NCBI RefSeq assembly: GCF_017313225.1
Contig: NZ_JAFLNE010000011.1
Coordinates: forward strand, 20,656-84,655
Length of the DNA: 64,000 nucleotides
Source of the DNA: Allomuricauda sp. CAU 1633
Lineage (GTDB): Bacteria > Bacteroidota > Bacteroidia > Flavobacteriales > Flavobacteriaceae
Reading direction: 5' to 3'
Made by a program: the position numbers and the translations under genes. The notes under the pieces were generated by a model. That model worked only from the letters and a program-made list of their open reading frames with translations. It ran no database searches and was not told where the DNA came from. Positions 8,495 to 17,056 of this stretch are shown here, in pieces. Position 1 is the first letter of the stretch. The number at the start of each line of letters is the position of its first letter.

Positions 8495-9115
8495 ATGGAA
8501 TTTTCATCGAAGCTTTTGGAAAATGCAGTTTATGAAATGTCGCAATTGCCAGGGATTGGCAAACGTACGGCATTACGCTTGGTGCTGCACCTCTTGAAGC
8601 AACCCGAAGAAAGAACCCACTATCTATCCAATGCATTGATGAAGCTCAAGAGCGAGGTCAATTTTTGCAAAAGCTGCCATAATATTTCAGATACCGAAAT
8701 TTGTGAAATATGCGGGAATCCAAAACGGGATGAAAGCCTGGTCTGTGTGGTGGAGGACATCCGGGATGTTATGGCCATTGAAAACACTTCGCAGTACAAT
8801 GGATTGTACCATGTTTTGGGGGGTAAAATATCACCTATGGAAGGTGTGGGTCCACAAGATTTGAACATTGGCTCATTGGTGAATCGTGTAAAGGAAGGAA
8901 CCGTAAAAGAACTGATTTTTGCCCTGAGTTCCACAATGGAAGGCGATACCACCAATTTTTATATCTATCGACAATTGGAAGGATTGGAAATTACCACTTC
9001 CACCATTGCCAGGGGAATTTCGGTGGGCGATGAGTTGGAATATGCCGATGAGGTGACTTTGGGTAGAAGTATTTTAAACCGAATTCCTTTTGAAAGTTCC
9101 ATGAAGGCCAACTAA
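8495..9115 (+). CDS. recR: Recombination protein RecR
   Basis: RecR acts with RecO and RecF to load RecA on gapped single-stranded DNA. The 206-residue protein shows the N-terminal helix-hairpin-helix with LPGIGKRTALRL (residues 18-29), the four-cysteine zinc finger Cys58-X2-Cys61-X8-Cys70-X2-Cys73, and the Toprim domain starting near SLVCVVEDIRD (residue 81) and ending with the Walker-like TTSTIARGISVG. The start ATG is directly preceded by an A/G-rich AAGGAT. No recO or recF is adjacent; it is a stand-alone gene divergent from the symporter. Confidence 0.96.
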   Translation: MEFSSKLLENAVYEMSQLPGIGKRTALRLVLHLLKQPEERTHYLSNALMKLKSEVNFCKSCHNISDTEICEICGNPKRDESLVCVVEDIRDVMAIENTSQYNGLYHVLGGKISPMEGVGPQDLNIGSLVNRVKEGTVKELIFALSSTMEGDTTNFYIYRQLEGLEITTSTIARGISVGDELEYADEVTLGRSILNRIPFESSMKAN

Positions 9116-9164
9116 TGGATGATTAATTAATGAACATAAATCAATAATAAGTCGATTTCTTTAG

Positions 9165-9172
9165 TATTTTTG
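9165..9172 (+). promoter_or_regulatory. -7 box TATTTTTG for the E2 gene
   Basis: Consensus -7 box 37 bp before the E2 ATG at 9210, immediately downstream of recR. The -33 half is not clear. Confidence 0.55.
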
Positions 9173-9209
9173 CAAAACAGAAGTCAATATTATATTGTTA
9201 ACTAAGAAT

Positions 9210-10571
9210 ATGTCAAAATTCGAATTGAAATTACCGCAAATGGGAGAAAGTGTCGCCGAAGCTACTTTGACCAGTTGGTTGAAGGAAGTGGGCGATACCA
9301 TTGAGATGGATGAGGCCGTTTTTGAGATTGCCACAGACAAGGTAGATTCTGAAGTGCCCAGTGAAGTGGAAGGTGTATTGTTGGAAAAGCGATTTAATGT
9401 TGACGATGTTATCCAAGTAGGTGATGTGGTGGCCGTTATCCAAATTGAAGGTGAAGTTGAAAGTTCATCAAACGGAGCTGACTCCGTAGATGAGGTGGAA
9501 GATATAGTTGAAGAACCGGCCGTGGCCTTGGAAAGTCAAATGGCTCAGGTAAAGGAATCTGTATCCGCACCTACACCCAATTTTTCAAGTTCGGAGCGTT
9601 TTTATTCCCCATTGGTAAAAAATATTGCCAAGGAAGAGGGGGTTTCCATGGATGAATTGGAAGCCATAGTGGGGACTGGCCTGGAAGGCAGGGTGACCAA
9701 AAACGATATTATGGCATTTTTGGAGCATCGTTCCACTAATGGCAGTAAACCAGCGGAAACTACCAAGGCACCGGTTCAAGAAGTTCCAAAAGCAACTTCA
9801 GAACCCAAAGTGCAAAAAGAAACTACGGAGAAACCCAAGTCGGCCCCAATTCAAGTAGGAAAAGAAGATGAGATAATCCCATTGACCCGTATGGGGAAAC
9901 TCATTGCCCACCACATGGTGGAAAGTATAGCCACATCGGCACATGTTCAAAGTTTTGTGGAGGTGGATGCAACCAACGTGGTCAATTGGCGAAACAATGT
10001 GAAGAACGCTTTTGAGGCTCGAGAAGGTGAAAAACTCACTTTTACCCCCATCTTTATGGAAGCCGTGGCCATGGCCTTGAAAAAATATCCTATGATGAAC
10101 ATTTCATTGGATGGGGACAAGGTCATTAAAAAGAAGCACATCAATTTGGGAATGGCGGCAGCCCTCCCTGATGGCAACCTGATTGTTCCAGTCATCAAAA
10201 ATGCAGACCAATTGAACTTAGTGGGCATGGCAAAAACTGTGAATGATTTGGCCAGTAGGGCCAGAAACAATCAACTAAAACCTGAAGAGGTCAAAGATGG
10301 TACCTACACAGTGACCAATGTGGGGTCTTTTGGTAGTGTTTTTGGAACGCCCATCATCAATCAGCCCCAAGTGGGTATCCTGGCTCTCGGTGCTATTCGT
10401 AAAATACCTGCAGTCATAGAAACCGACCAAGGAGAGTATATTGGCATCCGAAGTAAAATGTTCCTTTCCCATAGCTATGACCACAGGGTGGTGAACGGTG
10501 CTTTGGGCGGAATGTTCGTAAAAGCCGTGGCCGATTATTTGGAAGCATGGGACCTAAACCGGGAAATCTAA
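9210..10571 (+). CDS. Dihydrolipoamide acyltransferase E2 of a 2-oxo acid dehydrogenase complex (branched-chain type)
   Basis: This transfers acyl groups from lipoyl-lysine to CoA in a multi-enzyme core. From the ATG at 9210 (453 residues) the order is a lipoyl domain with lipoyl Lys44 in ATDKVDSEVPS, an acidic Pro/Ala linker, an E1/E3-binding domain around residues 127-165 (YSPLVKNIAKEEGV then GLEGRVTKNDI), a second Lys/Pro linker, and the catalytic domain. In the active-site motif the catalytic His425 is present in YDHRVV, but the usual HXXXDG is HXXXNG, with Asn at 429. The longer frame from 9195 adds MLTKN with no support. Genes for E1 and E3 are not in the window. Confidence 0.92.
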   Translation: MSKFELKLPQMGESVAEATLTSWLKEVGDTIEMDEAVFEIATDKVDSEVPSEVEGVLLEKRFNVDDVIQVGDVVAVIQIEGEVESSSNGADSVDEVEDIVEEPAVALESQMAQVKESVSAPTPNFSSSERFYSPLVKNIAKEEGVSMDELEAIVGTGLEGRVTKNDIMAFLEHRSTNGSKPAETTKAPVQEVPKATSEPKVQKETTEKPKSAPIQVGKEDEIIPLTRMGKLIAHHMVESIATSAHVQSFVEVDATNVVNWRNNVKNAFEAREGEKLTFTPIFMEAVAMALKKYPMMNISLDGDKVIKKKHINLGMAAALPDGNLIVPVIKNADQLNLVGMAKTVNDLASRARNNQLKPEEVKDGTYTVTNVGSFGSVFGTPIINQPQVGILALGAIRKIPAVIETDQGEYIGIRSKMFLSHSYDHRVVNGALGGMFVKAVADYLEAWDLNREI

Positions 10572-10612
10572 CAGAAAACAGGCATATTCCTTTTACAATC
10601 CTTAATTTAGAC

Positions 10613-10634
10613 CGATGAAGCCTATTCATCGTTT
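10613..10634 (+). terminator. Weak stem-loop after the E2 gene
   Basis: Arms CGATGAA (10613-10619) and TTCATCG (10625-10631) have a 5-nt loop and only three following Ts. It could be a weak terminator or a stem in the exonuclease leader. Confidence 0.35.
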
Positions 10635-10645
10635 AACATCCCCAC

Positions 10646-11422
10646 ATGCAATTACAACTAACAAAACCAATTTGTTTTTTTGATTTGGAGACCACGGGAA
10701 CCAACGTGGTCAAAGATAGAATCGTTGAGATTTCCATATTAAAGGTGTATCCCAATGGCAATAAAGAAAGTCGAACATGGTTGGTAAATCCTGAAATGCC
10801 CATTCCACCAGAATCGGAAGCCATTCATGGTATATCCGATGAAAAAGTGGCTAACGAGCCCACGTTCAAGCAGTTGTCAAAAGAGATTTATAAAATGATC
10901 AAGGACAGCGATTTGGCTGGATTTAACTCAGATCGCTTCGATATTCCACTTTTGGTAGAGGAAATGTTGCGTGCTGATGTGGATTTTGATATGAAGAACA
11001 TGGTGTCCGTAGATGTGCAGACCATCTTCCATAAAATGGAAAAGCGCACCTTGGAAGCTGCTTATCAGTTCTATTGTGAAAAGAGCTTGGAAGATGCCCA
11101 CAGTGCAGAGGCCGATACCTTGGCGACTTATGAAGTGTTGTTGGCCCAGCTGGACAGATATCCGGAACTCGAAAACAACGTTAAAAAGCTATCTGAGTTC
11201 ACCACAAGGAAACAATCGTTGGATTTTGCAGGATTTATTGGCATAGATGAAAATGATCAGCCTATTTTTGCCTTCGGAAAACACAAAGGGAAAACGGTGG
11301 ATGAAATCATGGAAACAGAACCCGGTTATTTTGGCTGGATTTTAAATGCCGATTTTCCACTGTACACCAAAAAAGTGCTTACCCAGATTAAGTTGAGCAA
11401 GCTCAACAACAAGTTGTCCTAA
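10646..11422 (+). CDS. 3'-5' exonuclease, DnaQ-like (DEDDh family)
   Basis: The 258-residue protein opens with the Exo I motif FFDLETTG (Asp13, Glu15). It continues with the Exo II region around GFNSDRFDIPLL (about residues 91-102) and the Exo III motif HSAEADTLATYE (His and Asp). It is therefore a two-metal DEDDh exonuclease of the type found in DNA polymerase III epsilon subunits and free-standing proofreaders. A C-terminal segment (about 195-258, DQPIFAFGKHKGKTVDEI) resembles the short module often attached to such exonucleases. Whether it is the replicative epsilon subunit or an accessory nuclease cannot be decided here. Confidence 0.9.
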   Translation: MQLQLTKPICFFDLETTGTNVVKDRIVEISILKVYPNGNKESRTWLVNPEMPIPPESEAIHGISDEKVANEPTFKQLSKEIYKMIKDSDLAGFNSDRFDIPLLVEEMLRADVDFDMKNMVSVDVQTIFHKMEKRTLEAAYQFYCEKSLEDAHSAEADTLATYEVLLAQLDRYPELENNVKKLSEFTTRKQSLDFAGFIGIDENDQPIFAFGKHKGKTVDEIMETEPGYFGWILNADFPLYTKKVLTQIKLSKLNNKLS

Positions 11423-11437
11423 TTAATTTAGAACCCC

Positions 11438-12049
11438 ATGAAGTTGATATGCATTGGCAGAAATTATGCCGCCCATATTGATGAGTTGAAAAACGAAAGG
11501 CCAGAAGAGCCCGTCGTTTTCATAAAGCCAGATTCAGCCGTTTTGCCCAAGGAACAGGATTTTTACATCCCTGAATTTTCCGATGATGTGCACTATGAAG
11601 TTGAGGTTTTGGTGAAAATAAAGAAAGTAGGAAAGCACATTGCAAAGCAATTTGCCCACAAGTATTATGATGAAATTGGTCTAGGCATCGATTTCACGGC
11701 TCGGGATCTTCAATCCAAACTCAAGGCAAAGGGCCTTCCCTGGGAAAAAGCAAAGGGTTTTGATGGAGCCGCGGTTATTGGCAAATGGGTTTCCAAGGAC
11801 AAGTTTAAAAATATTGATGCTATAAATTTTTCACTATTTAAAAATGGAGAAAAGGTGCAAGATGGAAACACGTCCTTGATGTTGTGGAAGATAGATGAAC
11901 TCATTGCACATGTTTCTACCTATTTTATGCTGAAAAAAGGTGATATACTCTTCACGGGTACACCAGCAGGTGTTGGTAAAGTAAGCCCAAATGACTACCT
12001 TTCAGGTATGCTTGAAGGAGAGCAGCTATTTGAAATTAATGTAAGATAA
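11438..12049 (+). CDS. Fumarylacetoacetate hydrolase (FAH) family protein
   Basis: A 203-residue single-domain FAH protein. It shows IGRNYAAH near the start, the metal-binding EVEVLVKI stretch (about residue 50), IGLGIDFTARDLQ, and the terminal DILFTGTPAGVG that is diagnostic for the family. Members act as metal-dependent hydrolases, decarboxylases or oxaloacetate tautomerases; the fission-type reaction here is not resolved. The gene follows the exonuclease by 15 bp and overlaps the HPt start by one base (TAATG), so it belongs to the same transcript running to cinA. Confidence 0.88.
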   Translation: MKLICIGRNYAAHIDELKNERPEEPVVFIKPDSAVLPKEQDFYIPEFSDDVHYEVEVLVKIKKVGKHIAKQFAHKYYDEIGLGIDFTARDLQSKLKAKGLPWEKAKGFDGAAVIGKWVSKDKFKNIDAINFSLFKNGEKVQDGNTSLMLWKIDELIAHVSTYFMLKKGDILFTGTPAGVGKVSPNDYLSGMLEGEQLFEINVR

Positions 12050-12387
12050 TGATTTACAACCTCGATAAGATAAATGAAATGGCGGAAGGGGACGAGGATT
12101 TCGTAACCTCTGTAGTTTCGGTCTTTCTGGAAGAAGTTCCTGCGGACTTGGATGGTCTGGAAAAAGCCATTGCAGAAAGAGATTATGAAAATGTGTATAA
12201 GTTGGCACACAAAATCAAACCCAATGTAGATATTTTGGGGATGGAGCAAACCCGTGCCAGAGCTCTTGAAATTGAAACCATGGGTAAGAGCACGGCTAGC
12301 TTTGAAGAGATTGAGGAGAAATTCCCAATGCTCAAAAAAGATGTGCTCCAAGTGGTGGCCGAATTGAAAAAAGACTTCGATTTATAG
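12049..12387 (+). CDS. Histidine phosphotransfer (HPt) domain protein
   Basis: A free-standing 112-residue four-helix HPt domain. The phospho-accepting residue is His54 in the helix KLAHKIKPNVDILG, where the Lys/Pro after the His is a normal variant. It would relay phosphate between a hybrid sensor kinase and a response regulator, but no kinase or regulator lies in the window. The start overlaps the upstream stop by one base and the stop abuts the cinA ATG with no gap, which indicates translational coupling. Confidence 0.88.
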   Translation: MIYNLDKINEMAEGDEDFVTSVVSVFLEEVPADLDGLEKAIAERDYENVYKLAHKIKPNVDILGMEQTRARALEIETMGKSTASFEEIEEKFPMLKKDVLQVVAELKKDFDL

Positions 12388-13635
12388 ATGCAGGCCGAAA
12401 TCATCACCATTGGGGATGAAATCCTTATTGGGCAGATAGTGGATTCCAATTCCGCTTTTATCGCCAAAGAACTCAATAAAATTGGTGTTTCCGTGTACCA
12501 AATCACTTCGGTGCAAGATGACAGAAGCCATATTTTACAGGCATTGGAAGAGGCGGGCAAGCGTTCATCTGTAGTGATTATCACTGGTGGATTGGGACCA
12601 ACCAAGGACGATGTTACCAAACATACGCTCTGCGAATTCTTTGAAGATGAGTTGATTCAGGATGAGCAAGTACTCAATCACATTGAAGAAATCTTTAAGA
12701 AATATATTAGCACTCCCATTTCAGGCTTAAATCGGCAACAAGCTTTGGTGCCTACCAAAGCTACGGTTTTGCCTAATGATTTTGGCACCGCACCGGGACT
12801 CTGGATGAAAAAGGGAGATACAGCCTATGTTTCGCTTCCAGGAGTGCCCTATGAGATGAAAAACCTCATGACCCGCTCGGTTTTGCCCAAAATCGTGGAA
12901 GAATTTGAGCGACCTTATATTTTGCATAAGACCATAATGACCTACGGACTTGGGGAAAGTTCCATTGCTAATAAGATTGAGGATTGGGAGAACAACCTCC
13001 CCAGTTTTATCAAGTTTGCCTATTTGCCCAATTTGGGGCGGGTACGGCTTCGACTTTCTGCCAAAGGAACGAATAGGGATTTTTTGATGGCTGCTATAAC
13101 CGATGAGGTGAAAAAATTGTATCCCATCATTGGAGACATCATTGTTGGTGAAGAAGAGGATGAATCCATAGAATATCAGATAGGCAAGTTGCTTACGGAT
13201 AAACAATTGACCTTATCCACAGCGGAGAGCTTTACCGGAGGCACAATTGCGGAGCGTATTACTTCCATTTCTGGTGCTTCCCAGTATTTTAAAGGGAGTG
13301 TGGTCAGCTATGCCACGGAAATGAAGGTGAAATTGCTAAATGTTCCTGCTGAACTTATTCAAAAACACTCCGTGGTCAGTGAAGAAGTGGCGATTGCCAT
13401 GGCCCAAAATGTAAAAAGTATCATGAATACCGACTTTGCCATTGCCACTACGGGCAATGCAGGGCCCACAAAAGGGGATTCCAATGCCGATGTGGGAACG
13501 GTCTTTATTGCCATTAGCACGCCAGAACGTACATTTGCACAGAAATTTACGATGGGAAACCTTCGGGAAAGGGTAGTGGAGAAGTCTGTGAACAAGGCAT
13601 TTGAGCTACTATGGAAAGAAATTTTAAAATTCTGA
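12388..13635 (+). CDS. cinA: CinA family protein (NMN deamidase / competence-damage inducible)
   Basis: The two-domain CinA layout is complete in 415 residues. The N-terminal molybdopterin-binding-like domain (about 1-170) opens MQAEIITIGDEILIGQIVDSN and has the VVIITGGLGPTKDD loop. The C-terminal amidase domain (about 255-415) has LTLSTAESFTGGTIAERIT and the FAIATTGNAGPTKGD loop. Family members hydrolyse nicotinamide mononucleotide and/or ADP-ribose for NAD salvage; competence links are species-specific. It closes the run that begins at the exonuclease and is followed 74 bp later by the ribosomal-protein cluster. Confidence 0.93.
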   Translation: MQAEIITIGDEILIGQIVDSNSAFIAKELNKIGVSVYQITSVQDDRSHILQALEEAGKRSSVVIITGGLGPTKDDVTKHTLCEFFEDELIQDEQVLNHIEEIFKKYISTPISGLNRQQALVPTKATVLPNDFGTAPGLWMKKGDTAYVSLPGVPYEMKNLMTRSVLPKIVEEFERPYILHKTIMTYGLGESSIANKIEDWENNLPSFIKFAYLPNLGRVRLRLSAKGTNRDFLMAAITDEVKKLYPIIGDIIVGEEEDESIEYQIGKLLTDKQLTLSTAESFTGGTIAERITSISGASQYFKGSVVSYATEMKVKLLNVPAELIQKHSVVSEEVAIAMAQNVKSIMNTDFAIATTGNAGPTKGDSNADVGTVFIAISTPERTFAQKFTMGNLRERVVEKSVNKAFELLWKEILKF

Positions 13636-13709
13636 AAAAGAATTTTGTACGTCCCACCAAAATGGTATAAATTTGCAGCCTCAATAAAATCACTCAAATA
13701 GTTAGGGAG

Positions 13710-13937
13710 ATGTCTAAAGTTTGTGAAGTTACAGGAAAAAAGGTGATGTTTGGAAACAACGTTTCCTTTTCCATCAATAAAACCAAGAGAAGGTTCGATG
13801 CGAACATTTCCAAAAAGAGATTTTACGTTCCTGAAGAGGATCGTTGGGTGACCTTGAACGTTTCAACCCGTGGATTGAAGATCATCAATAAAAAAGGAAT
13901 CTCTGCTGTATTGAAGGAAATCAATTCCAAAAAGTAA
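13710..13937 (+). CDS. rpmB: 50S ribosomal protein L28 (bL28)
   Basis: A 75-residue basic protein starting MSKVCEVTGKKVMFGNNVS, with the bL28 core FDANISKKRFYVPEEDRWVTLNVSTRGLKIINK read in two parts. It binds 23S rRNA in the large subunit. It starts a tight cluster with rpmG and the DUF4295 gene. Confidence 0.96.
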   Translation: MSKVCEVTGKKVMFGNNVSFSINKTKRRFDANISKKRFYVPEEDRWVTLNVSTRGLKIINKKGISAVLKEINSKK

Positions 13938-13964
13938 GTAGTCTAAGCGTTTAAGTACAATACA

Positions 13965-14147
13965 ATGGCAAAGAAAGGAAATAGGATTCAGGTAATTTTG
14001 GAGTGCACAGAGCACAAAGAATCTGGTCAACCGGGTACTTCCAGGTACATTACCACCAAGAATAAAAAGAACACGCCAGATAGGATGGAAATCAAAAAAT
14101 ACAATCCTATCCTTAAGCGTATGACCGTTCATAAAGAAATTAAGTAA
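13965..14147 (+). CDS. rpmG: 50S ribosomal protein L33 (bL33), cysteine-poor form
   Basis: Sixty residues, starting MAKKGNRIQVILECTEH and ending with YNPILKRMTVHKEIK. Only one cysteine remains, so this is the zinc-independent C-minus type. It lies 27 bp after rpmB. Confidence 0.96.
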   Translation: MAKKGNRIQVILECTEHKESGQPGTSRYITTKNKKNTPDRMEIKKYNPILKRMTVHKEIK

Positions 14148-14178
14148 TAGGTTTATAGAACCGATAAAAAGATAAGCC

Positions 14179-14331
14179 ATGGCAAAGAAAACAGTAGCAA
14201 CACTTCAATCCTCTTCCAAAAGATTGACCAAGGCCATTAAAATGGTAAAATCTCCAAAAACTGGAGCTTACACTTTTGTGGAATCCGTTATGGCACCTGA
14301 AATGGTCAACGATTGGTTGAACAAACAATAA
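14179..14331 (+). CDS. DUF4295 small basic protein (Bacteroidota-specific)
   Basis: A 50-residue frame too short for many gene callers. It starts MAKKTVATLQSSSKRLTK and ends with PEMVNDWLNKQ before TAA at 14329-14331. Size, basic N-terminus and position right after rpmG match the DUF4295 family, which is restricted to Bacteroidota as I recall. Position suggests a ribosome-associated role, but this is inference. A strong terminator follows 24 bp after the stop, closing the rpmB-rpmG-DUF4295 unit. Confidence 0.9.
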   Translation: MAKKTVATLQSSSKRLTKAIKMVKSPKTGAYTFVESVMAPEMVNDWLNKQ

Positions 14332-14354
14332 GGATTGACCCATAGAAAAGATTG

Positions 14355-14380
14355 AAAGCCACTTTTTAAGTGGCTTTTTT
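14355..14380 (+). terminator. Terminator of the rpmB-rpmG-DUF4295 unit
   Basis: Perfect 10-bp arms AAAGCCACTT (14355-14364) and AAGTGGCTTT (14368-14377) with a TTT loop, running into seven Ts. Confidence 0.88.
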
Positions 14381-14461
14381 TATGGCCGACTTTGGGTACG
14401 TTGTGAGGGAAGTGGCCTGTGCGCCAGTGATTTTATGTTAAAAAAACTCCCCGTACTTTCC

Positions 14462-14469
14462 TATCTTTG
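14462..14469 (+). promoter_or_regulatory. -7 box TATCTTTG for ftsY
   Basis: Consensus -7 box 21 bp before the ftsY ATG. With the terminator just upstream, it gives ftsY its own transcript. Confidence 0.6.
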
Positions 14470-14490
14470 AACATTCACTAGCTAAACAAA

Positions 14491-15450
14491 ATGAGTTTAT
14501 TCAAGAATATATTTTCAAAGGACAAAAAAGAGACTTTGGACAAGGGATTGGAAAAATCCAAGAGCAGCTTTTTTGGCAAGTTGGGAAAGGCTGTAGCTGG
14601 AAAGTCCAAAGTGGATGATGAAGTTTTGGACAACCTCGAAGAGGTTTTGGTCACTTCCGATGTTGGCGTAAACACCACCCTAAAGATCATCGATAGAATT
14701 GAGGAACGGGTTTCCCGCGATAAATATATGGGAACCGATGAACTCAATACCATTTTGCGCGAAGAAATCGCTGGACTCCTTTCGGAAACCCATGTGGGTG
14801 AGGAAACCGAATTTACTGTTCCAAAGGATAAAAAACCCTATGTGATTATGGTGGTTGGTGTAAATGGGGTGGGAAAGACCACGACCATTGGAAAACTGGC
14901 AAGCCAATTCAAGAAAAAGGGGCTAAAAGTGGTTTTGGGTGCTGCGGATACCTTTCGGGCGGCAGCCATTGACCAATTGCAGGTTTGGGCAGATAGAGTA
15001 GATGTTCCCATTATCAAACAAAAAATGGGAAGCGACCCGGCTTCTGTGGCCTTTGATACCTTAAATTCCGCGGTAGCGGAAAATGCCGATGTGGTTTTGG
15101 TGGATACCGCAGGCCGACTGCACAACAAAGTCAATCTGATGAACGAACTTTCCAAGGTAAAGCGGGTGATGCAAAAGGTAGTACCCGATGCACCCCACGA
15201 TGTGCTATTGGTTTTGGATGGCTCCACGGGACAAAATGCCTTTGAACAGGCCAAACAATTCACCAAAGCCACTGAAGTCACCAGTTTGGCCGTGACCAAA
15301 TTAGATGGAACTGCCAAAGGCGGTGTGGTCATTGGCATCTCGGACCAATTTCAGATTCCCGTAAAATATATTGGCGTAGGTGAGGGCATTGATGACCTTC
15401 AGGTGTTTAATAAATACGAGTTTGTGGATTCGTTTTTTAATCTGAATTAG
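14491..15450 (+). CDS. ftsY: Signal recognition particle receptor FtsY
   Basis: The SRP GTPase receptor docks Ffh-ribosome complexes at the inner membrane. The 319-residue protein has a short basic N-terminal part, the four-helix N domain (about 25-105) and the G domain with GVNGVGKTTT (residues 123-132), the DTFRAAA box, DTAGRLHNK and TKLDGTAKGG. The end GVGEGIDDLQVF is typical. It lacks the long acidic A domain of E. coli FtsY, as in many Bacteroidota. Confidence 0.96.
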   Translation: MSLFKNIFSKDKKETLDKGLEKSKSSFFGKLGKAVAGKSKVDDEVLDNLEEVLVTSDVGVNTTLKIIDRIEERVSRDKYMGTDELNTILREEIAGLLSETHVGEETEFTVPKDKKPYVIMVVGVNGVGKTTTIGKLASQFKKKGLKVVLGAADTFRAAAIDQLQVWADRVDVPIIKQKMGSDPASVAFDTLNSAVAENADVVLVDTAGRLHNKVNLMNELSKVKRVMQKVVPDAPHDVLLVLDGSTGQNAFEQAKQFTKATEVTSLAVTKLDGTAKGGVVIGISDQFQIPVKYIGVGEGIDDLQVFNKYEFVDSFFNLN

Positions 15451-15534
15451 ATTAAGAAAAGGCCTTTTAGTTGAATTTTGGTGACGTTTAGGATAAAAAG
15501 TATGTAGGAGCTTTTATATATGGGGTATAAGCGT

Positions 15535-15957
15535 TTAACTTTTTAGTTTGTTTATAAAACCCAGTACTTCATCAGCAATTTCAATAGGACAACCCCAATA
15601 GTCGAAAATTCCACCTTTCTTGGAGTTTTGACCACAAACTACAAATAGTCCTGAGCCCAATTCTTCCTTAATACTACTCGCTAACCAACCTACAAACCCA
15701 CTATTGTCCAAACCATCTTTGAAGTGGAAGCTAAAGATTTTAAAATTTTCGTTTTGTGGGCTTTCCATAGGGATTAAATAGCTCCAAACTTCTTCATCTT
15801 TTACCATTGCCAAAGCTTCTGGGTCAAAATAAAAGTCATCAACCGAAGTTTCTTTAAAGTAATAAGGAGTTTCGTAGATTCTAAGCGTAGATGTCTTTAA
15901 AACCTCAATCAGTCTTTTCTTAGTTTGTTCTTTTGTTTCGTTGCTGATATCCATCAT
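15535..15957 (-). CDS. Unknown small soluble protein (possibly DUF6196)
   Basis: A 140-residue protein with no signal peptide or membrane segment. It has a helical start (TKEQTKKRLIEVLKTS) and a conserved-looking middle, DNSGFVGWLAS, followed by GLFVVCGQNSKKGGIFDYWGCP. From memory this late block resembles the DUF6196 family, but I am not certain. The ATG overlaps the stop of the upstream 109-residue gene (TAATG), so the two are co-translated. It lies on the strand opposite to the ribosomal-protein/ftsY genes around it. Confidence 0.6.
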   Translation of the reverse strand: MMDISNETKEQTKKRLIEVLKTSTLRIYETPYYFKETSVDDFYFDPEALAMVKDEEVWSYLIPMESPQNENFKIFSFHFKDGLDNSGFVGWLASSIKEELGSGLFVVCGQNSKKGGIFDYWGCPIEIADEVLGFINKLKS

Positions 15958-16286
15958 TAAATCTCTTTAAAAATGTTTGTACCCTTTTCTATGGTATCTT
16001 TTGAATTCATTTCAAATTTTTCTTCAAGGGTTATCTTGCCGTTATCCGATGAAACTATACAATCTGATTTCCCATTATCCAGTTGCCCATCGGTCCGTAT
16101 TTGGCAATAACTGAAATGTAGCATTCCATTATTTAATTGGCCTACTAAATAACCGCGTCTAATTGGCCCTCCGGAATAATTGGCGGACACAAAATTTCCT
16201 TCTTGGGAGAAATGAAAAATTGTCAATTCATTTACCACGCCATTTTTTGCGGTTTGTACAACATTCATTTTTATGTTATCCAACAT
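15957..16286 (-). CDS. Unknown 109-residue protein, beta-rich
   Basis: The sequence alternates short strands and turns: IFHFSQEGNFVSANYSGGP, then GYLVGQLNNGMLHFSYCQIR, then GKITLEEKFEM. This resembles a widespread small family often labelled (probably wrongly) 'n-acetylglutamate synthase', with repeats like those in MORN-type proteins. No catalytic residues can be named. A second start (M7, 16268) is possible. It forms a two-gene unit with the downstream 140-residue gene. Confidence 0.6.
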   Translation of the reverse strand: MLDNIKMNVVQTAKNGVVNELTIFHFSQEGNFVSANYSGGPIRRGYLVGQLNNGMLHFSYCQIRTDGQLDNGKSDCIVSSDNGKITLEEKFEMNSKDTIEKGTNIFKEI

Positions 16287-16369
16287 GTGTCAATTCAGTT
16301 TTCTTAAAAGTAGGAAAATTAGTTTAGGGGAGGAGGGAACAATGAATTGTGCCAGTGTTACTTGTAGTT

Positions 16370-17035
16370 TTAATTATTTATTTCCTCAAATACAAACTTA
16401 TGCACTTTAGGGCCATAATATGTAACGAATACTTTATCAGCTGTAATTGAATCGATAAGTGTAGCTGTTGGTTCTAAATAGGTAATTATTAAGAAAGAAT
16501 AACCATCCAAGCTTGTCAATTCCCAATCTCTTATATTAGTTTTTGATATTTTACTGTGTTCAACTAAAGTGGTGTCTGTATTAAAGTCCATTACTATGGT
16601 TTCTGACTTCCAGTTTTTAAATTTATATGATTTGCCAACAGGCAACCAATCCATTTTTTTATATTTCTTTGGTAATTTTTTATAAATCATCTTATACTTT
16701 AAACTGCTTGTGTGTCTAGATGGTGTTAGTAGAAGACTATCTCCTTTGATTGAGTCTAGGTTTAATTTATAAGTATCTCCAAGATTTAGTACACTTCCTT
16801 TTTTCTCAATTCTGTGAGTGTTGTTTTGGTCTTCAAATTCATACTTTTTATTGCCTACAATTAACTCAACAACTGAATCTTGGTAAAAGGCTAAAATACT
16901 AATGGGATTTGGAGAATAATGGATACTTCCATCACTAAATAGATCATAACTATAAATCCATGAGCCTTCAATTGATTCTTCACTGTTACAGGAAAAAAGA
17001 CAATAAAGCAATATTAATACGGAGAGATATTTCAT
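16370..17035 (-). CDS. Putative lipoprotein of unknown function
   Basis: The longest frame begins at 17062, but the Met at 17035 puts a signal peptide first: MKYLSVLILLYCLFSC, with lipobox LFSC and Cys16. The rest (221 residues in all) is rich in beta-forming stretches and has the opening IEGSWIYSYD seen in lipocalin-like proteins, but I cannot name a family. The reading frame starts 22 bp from the inverted-repeat element at 17057, in the same orientation as its neighbours. Confidence 0.55.
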   Translation of the reverse strand: MKYLSVLILLYCLFSCNSEESIEGSWIYSYDLFSDGSIHYSPNPISILAFYQDSVVELIVGNKKYEFEDQNNTHRIEKKGSVLNLGDTYKLNLDSIKGDSLLLTPSRHTSSLKYKMIYKKLPKKYKKMDWLPVGKSYKFKNWKSETIVMDFNTDTTLVEHSKISKTNIRDWELTSLDGYSFLIITYLEPTATLIDSITADKVFVTYYGPKVHKFVFEEINN

Positions 17036-17056
17036 TAAATAATAGGTAACGGTCTT

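Noticed and set aside
15451..15534. AAAAGGCCTTTT palindrome after ftsY as a terminator
   Set aside because: A self-complementary 12-mer with no loop and no following T tract makes a poor terminator; it is likely chance.
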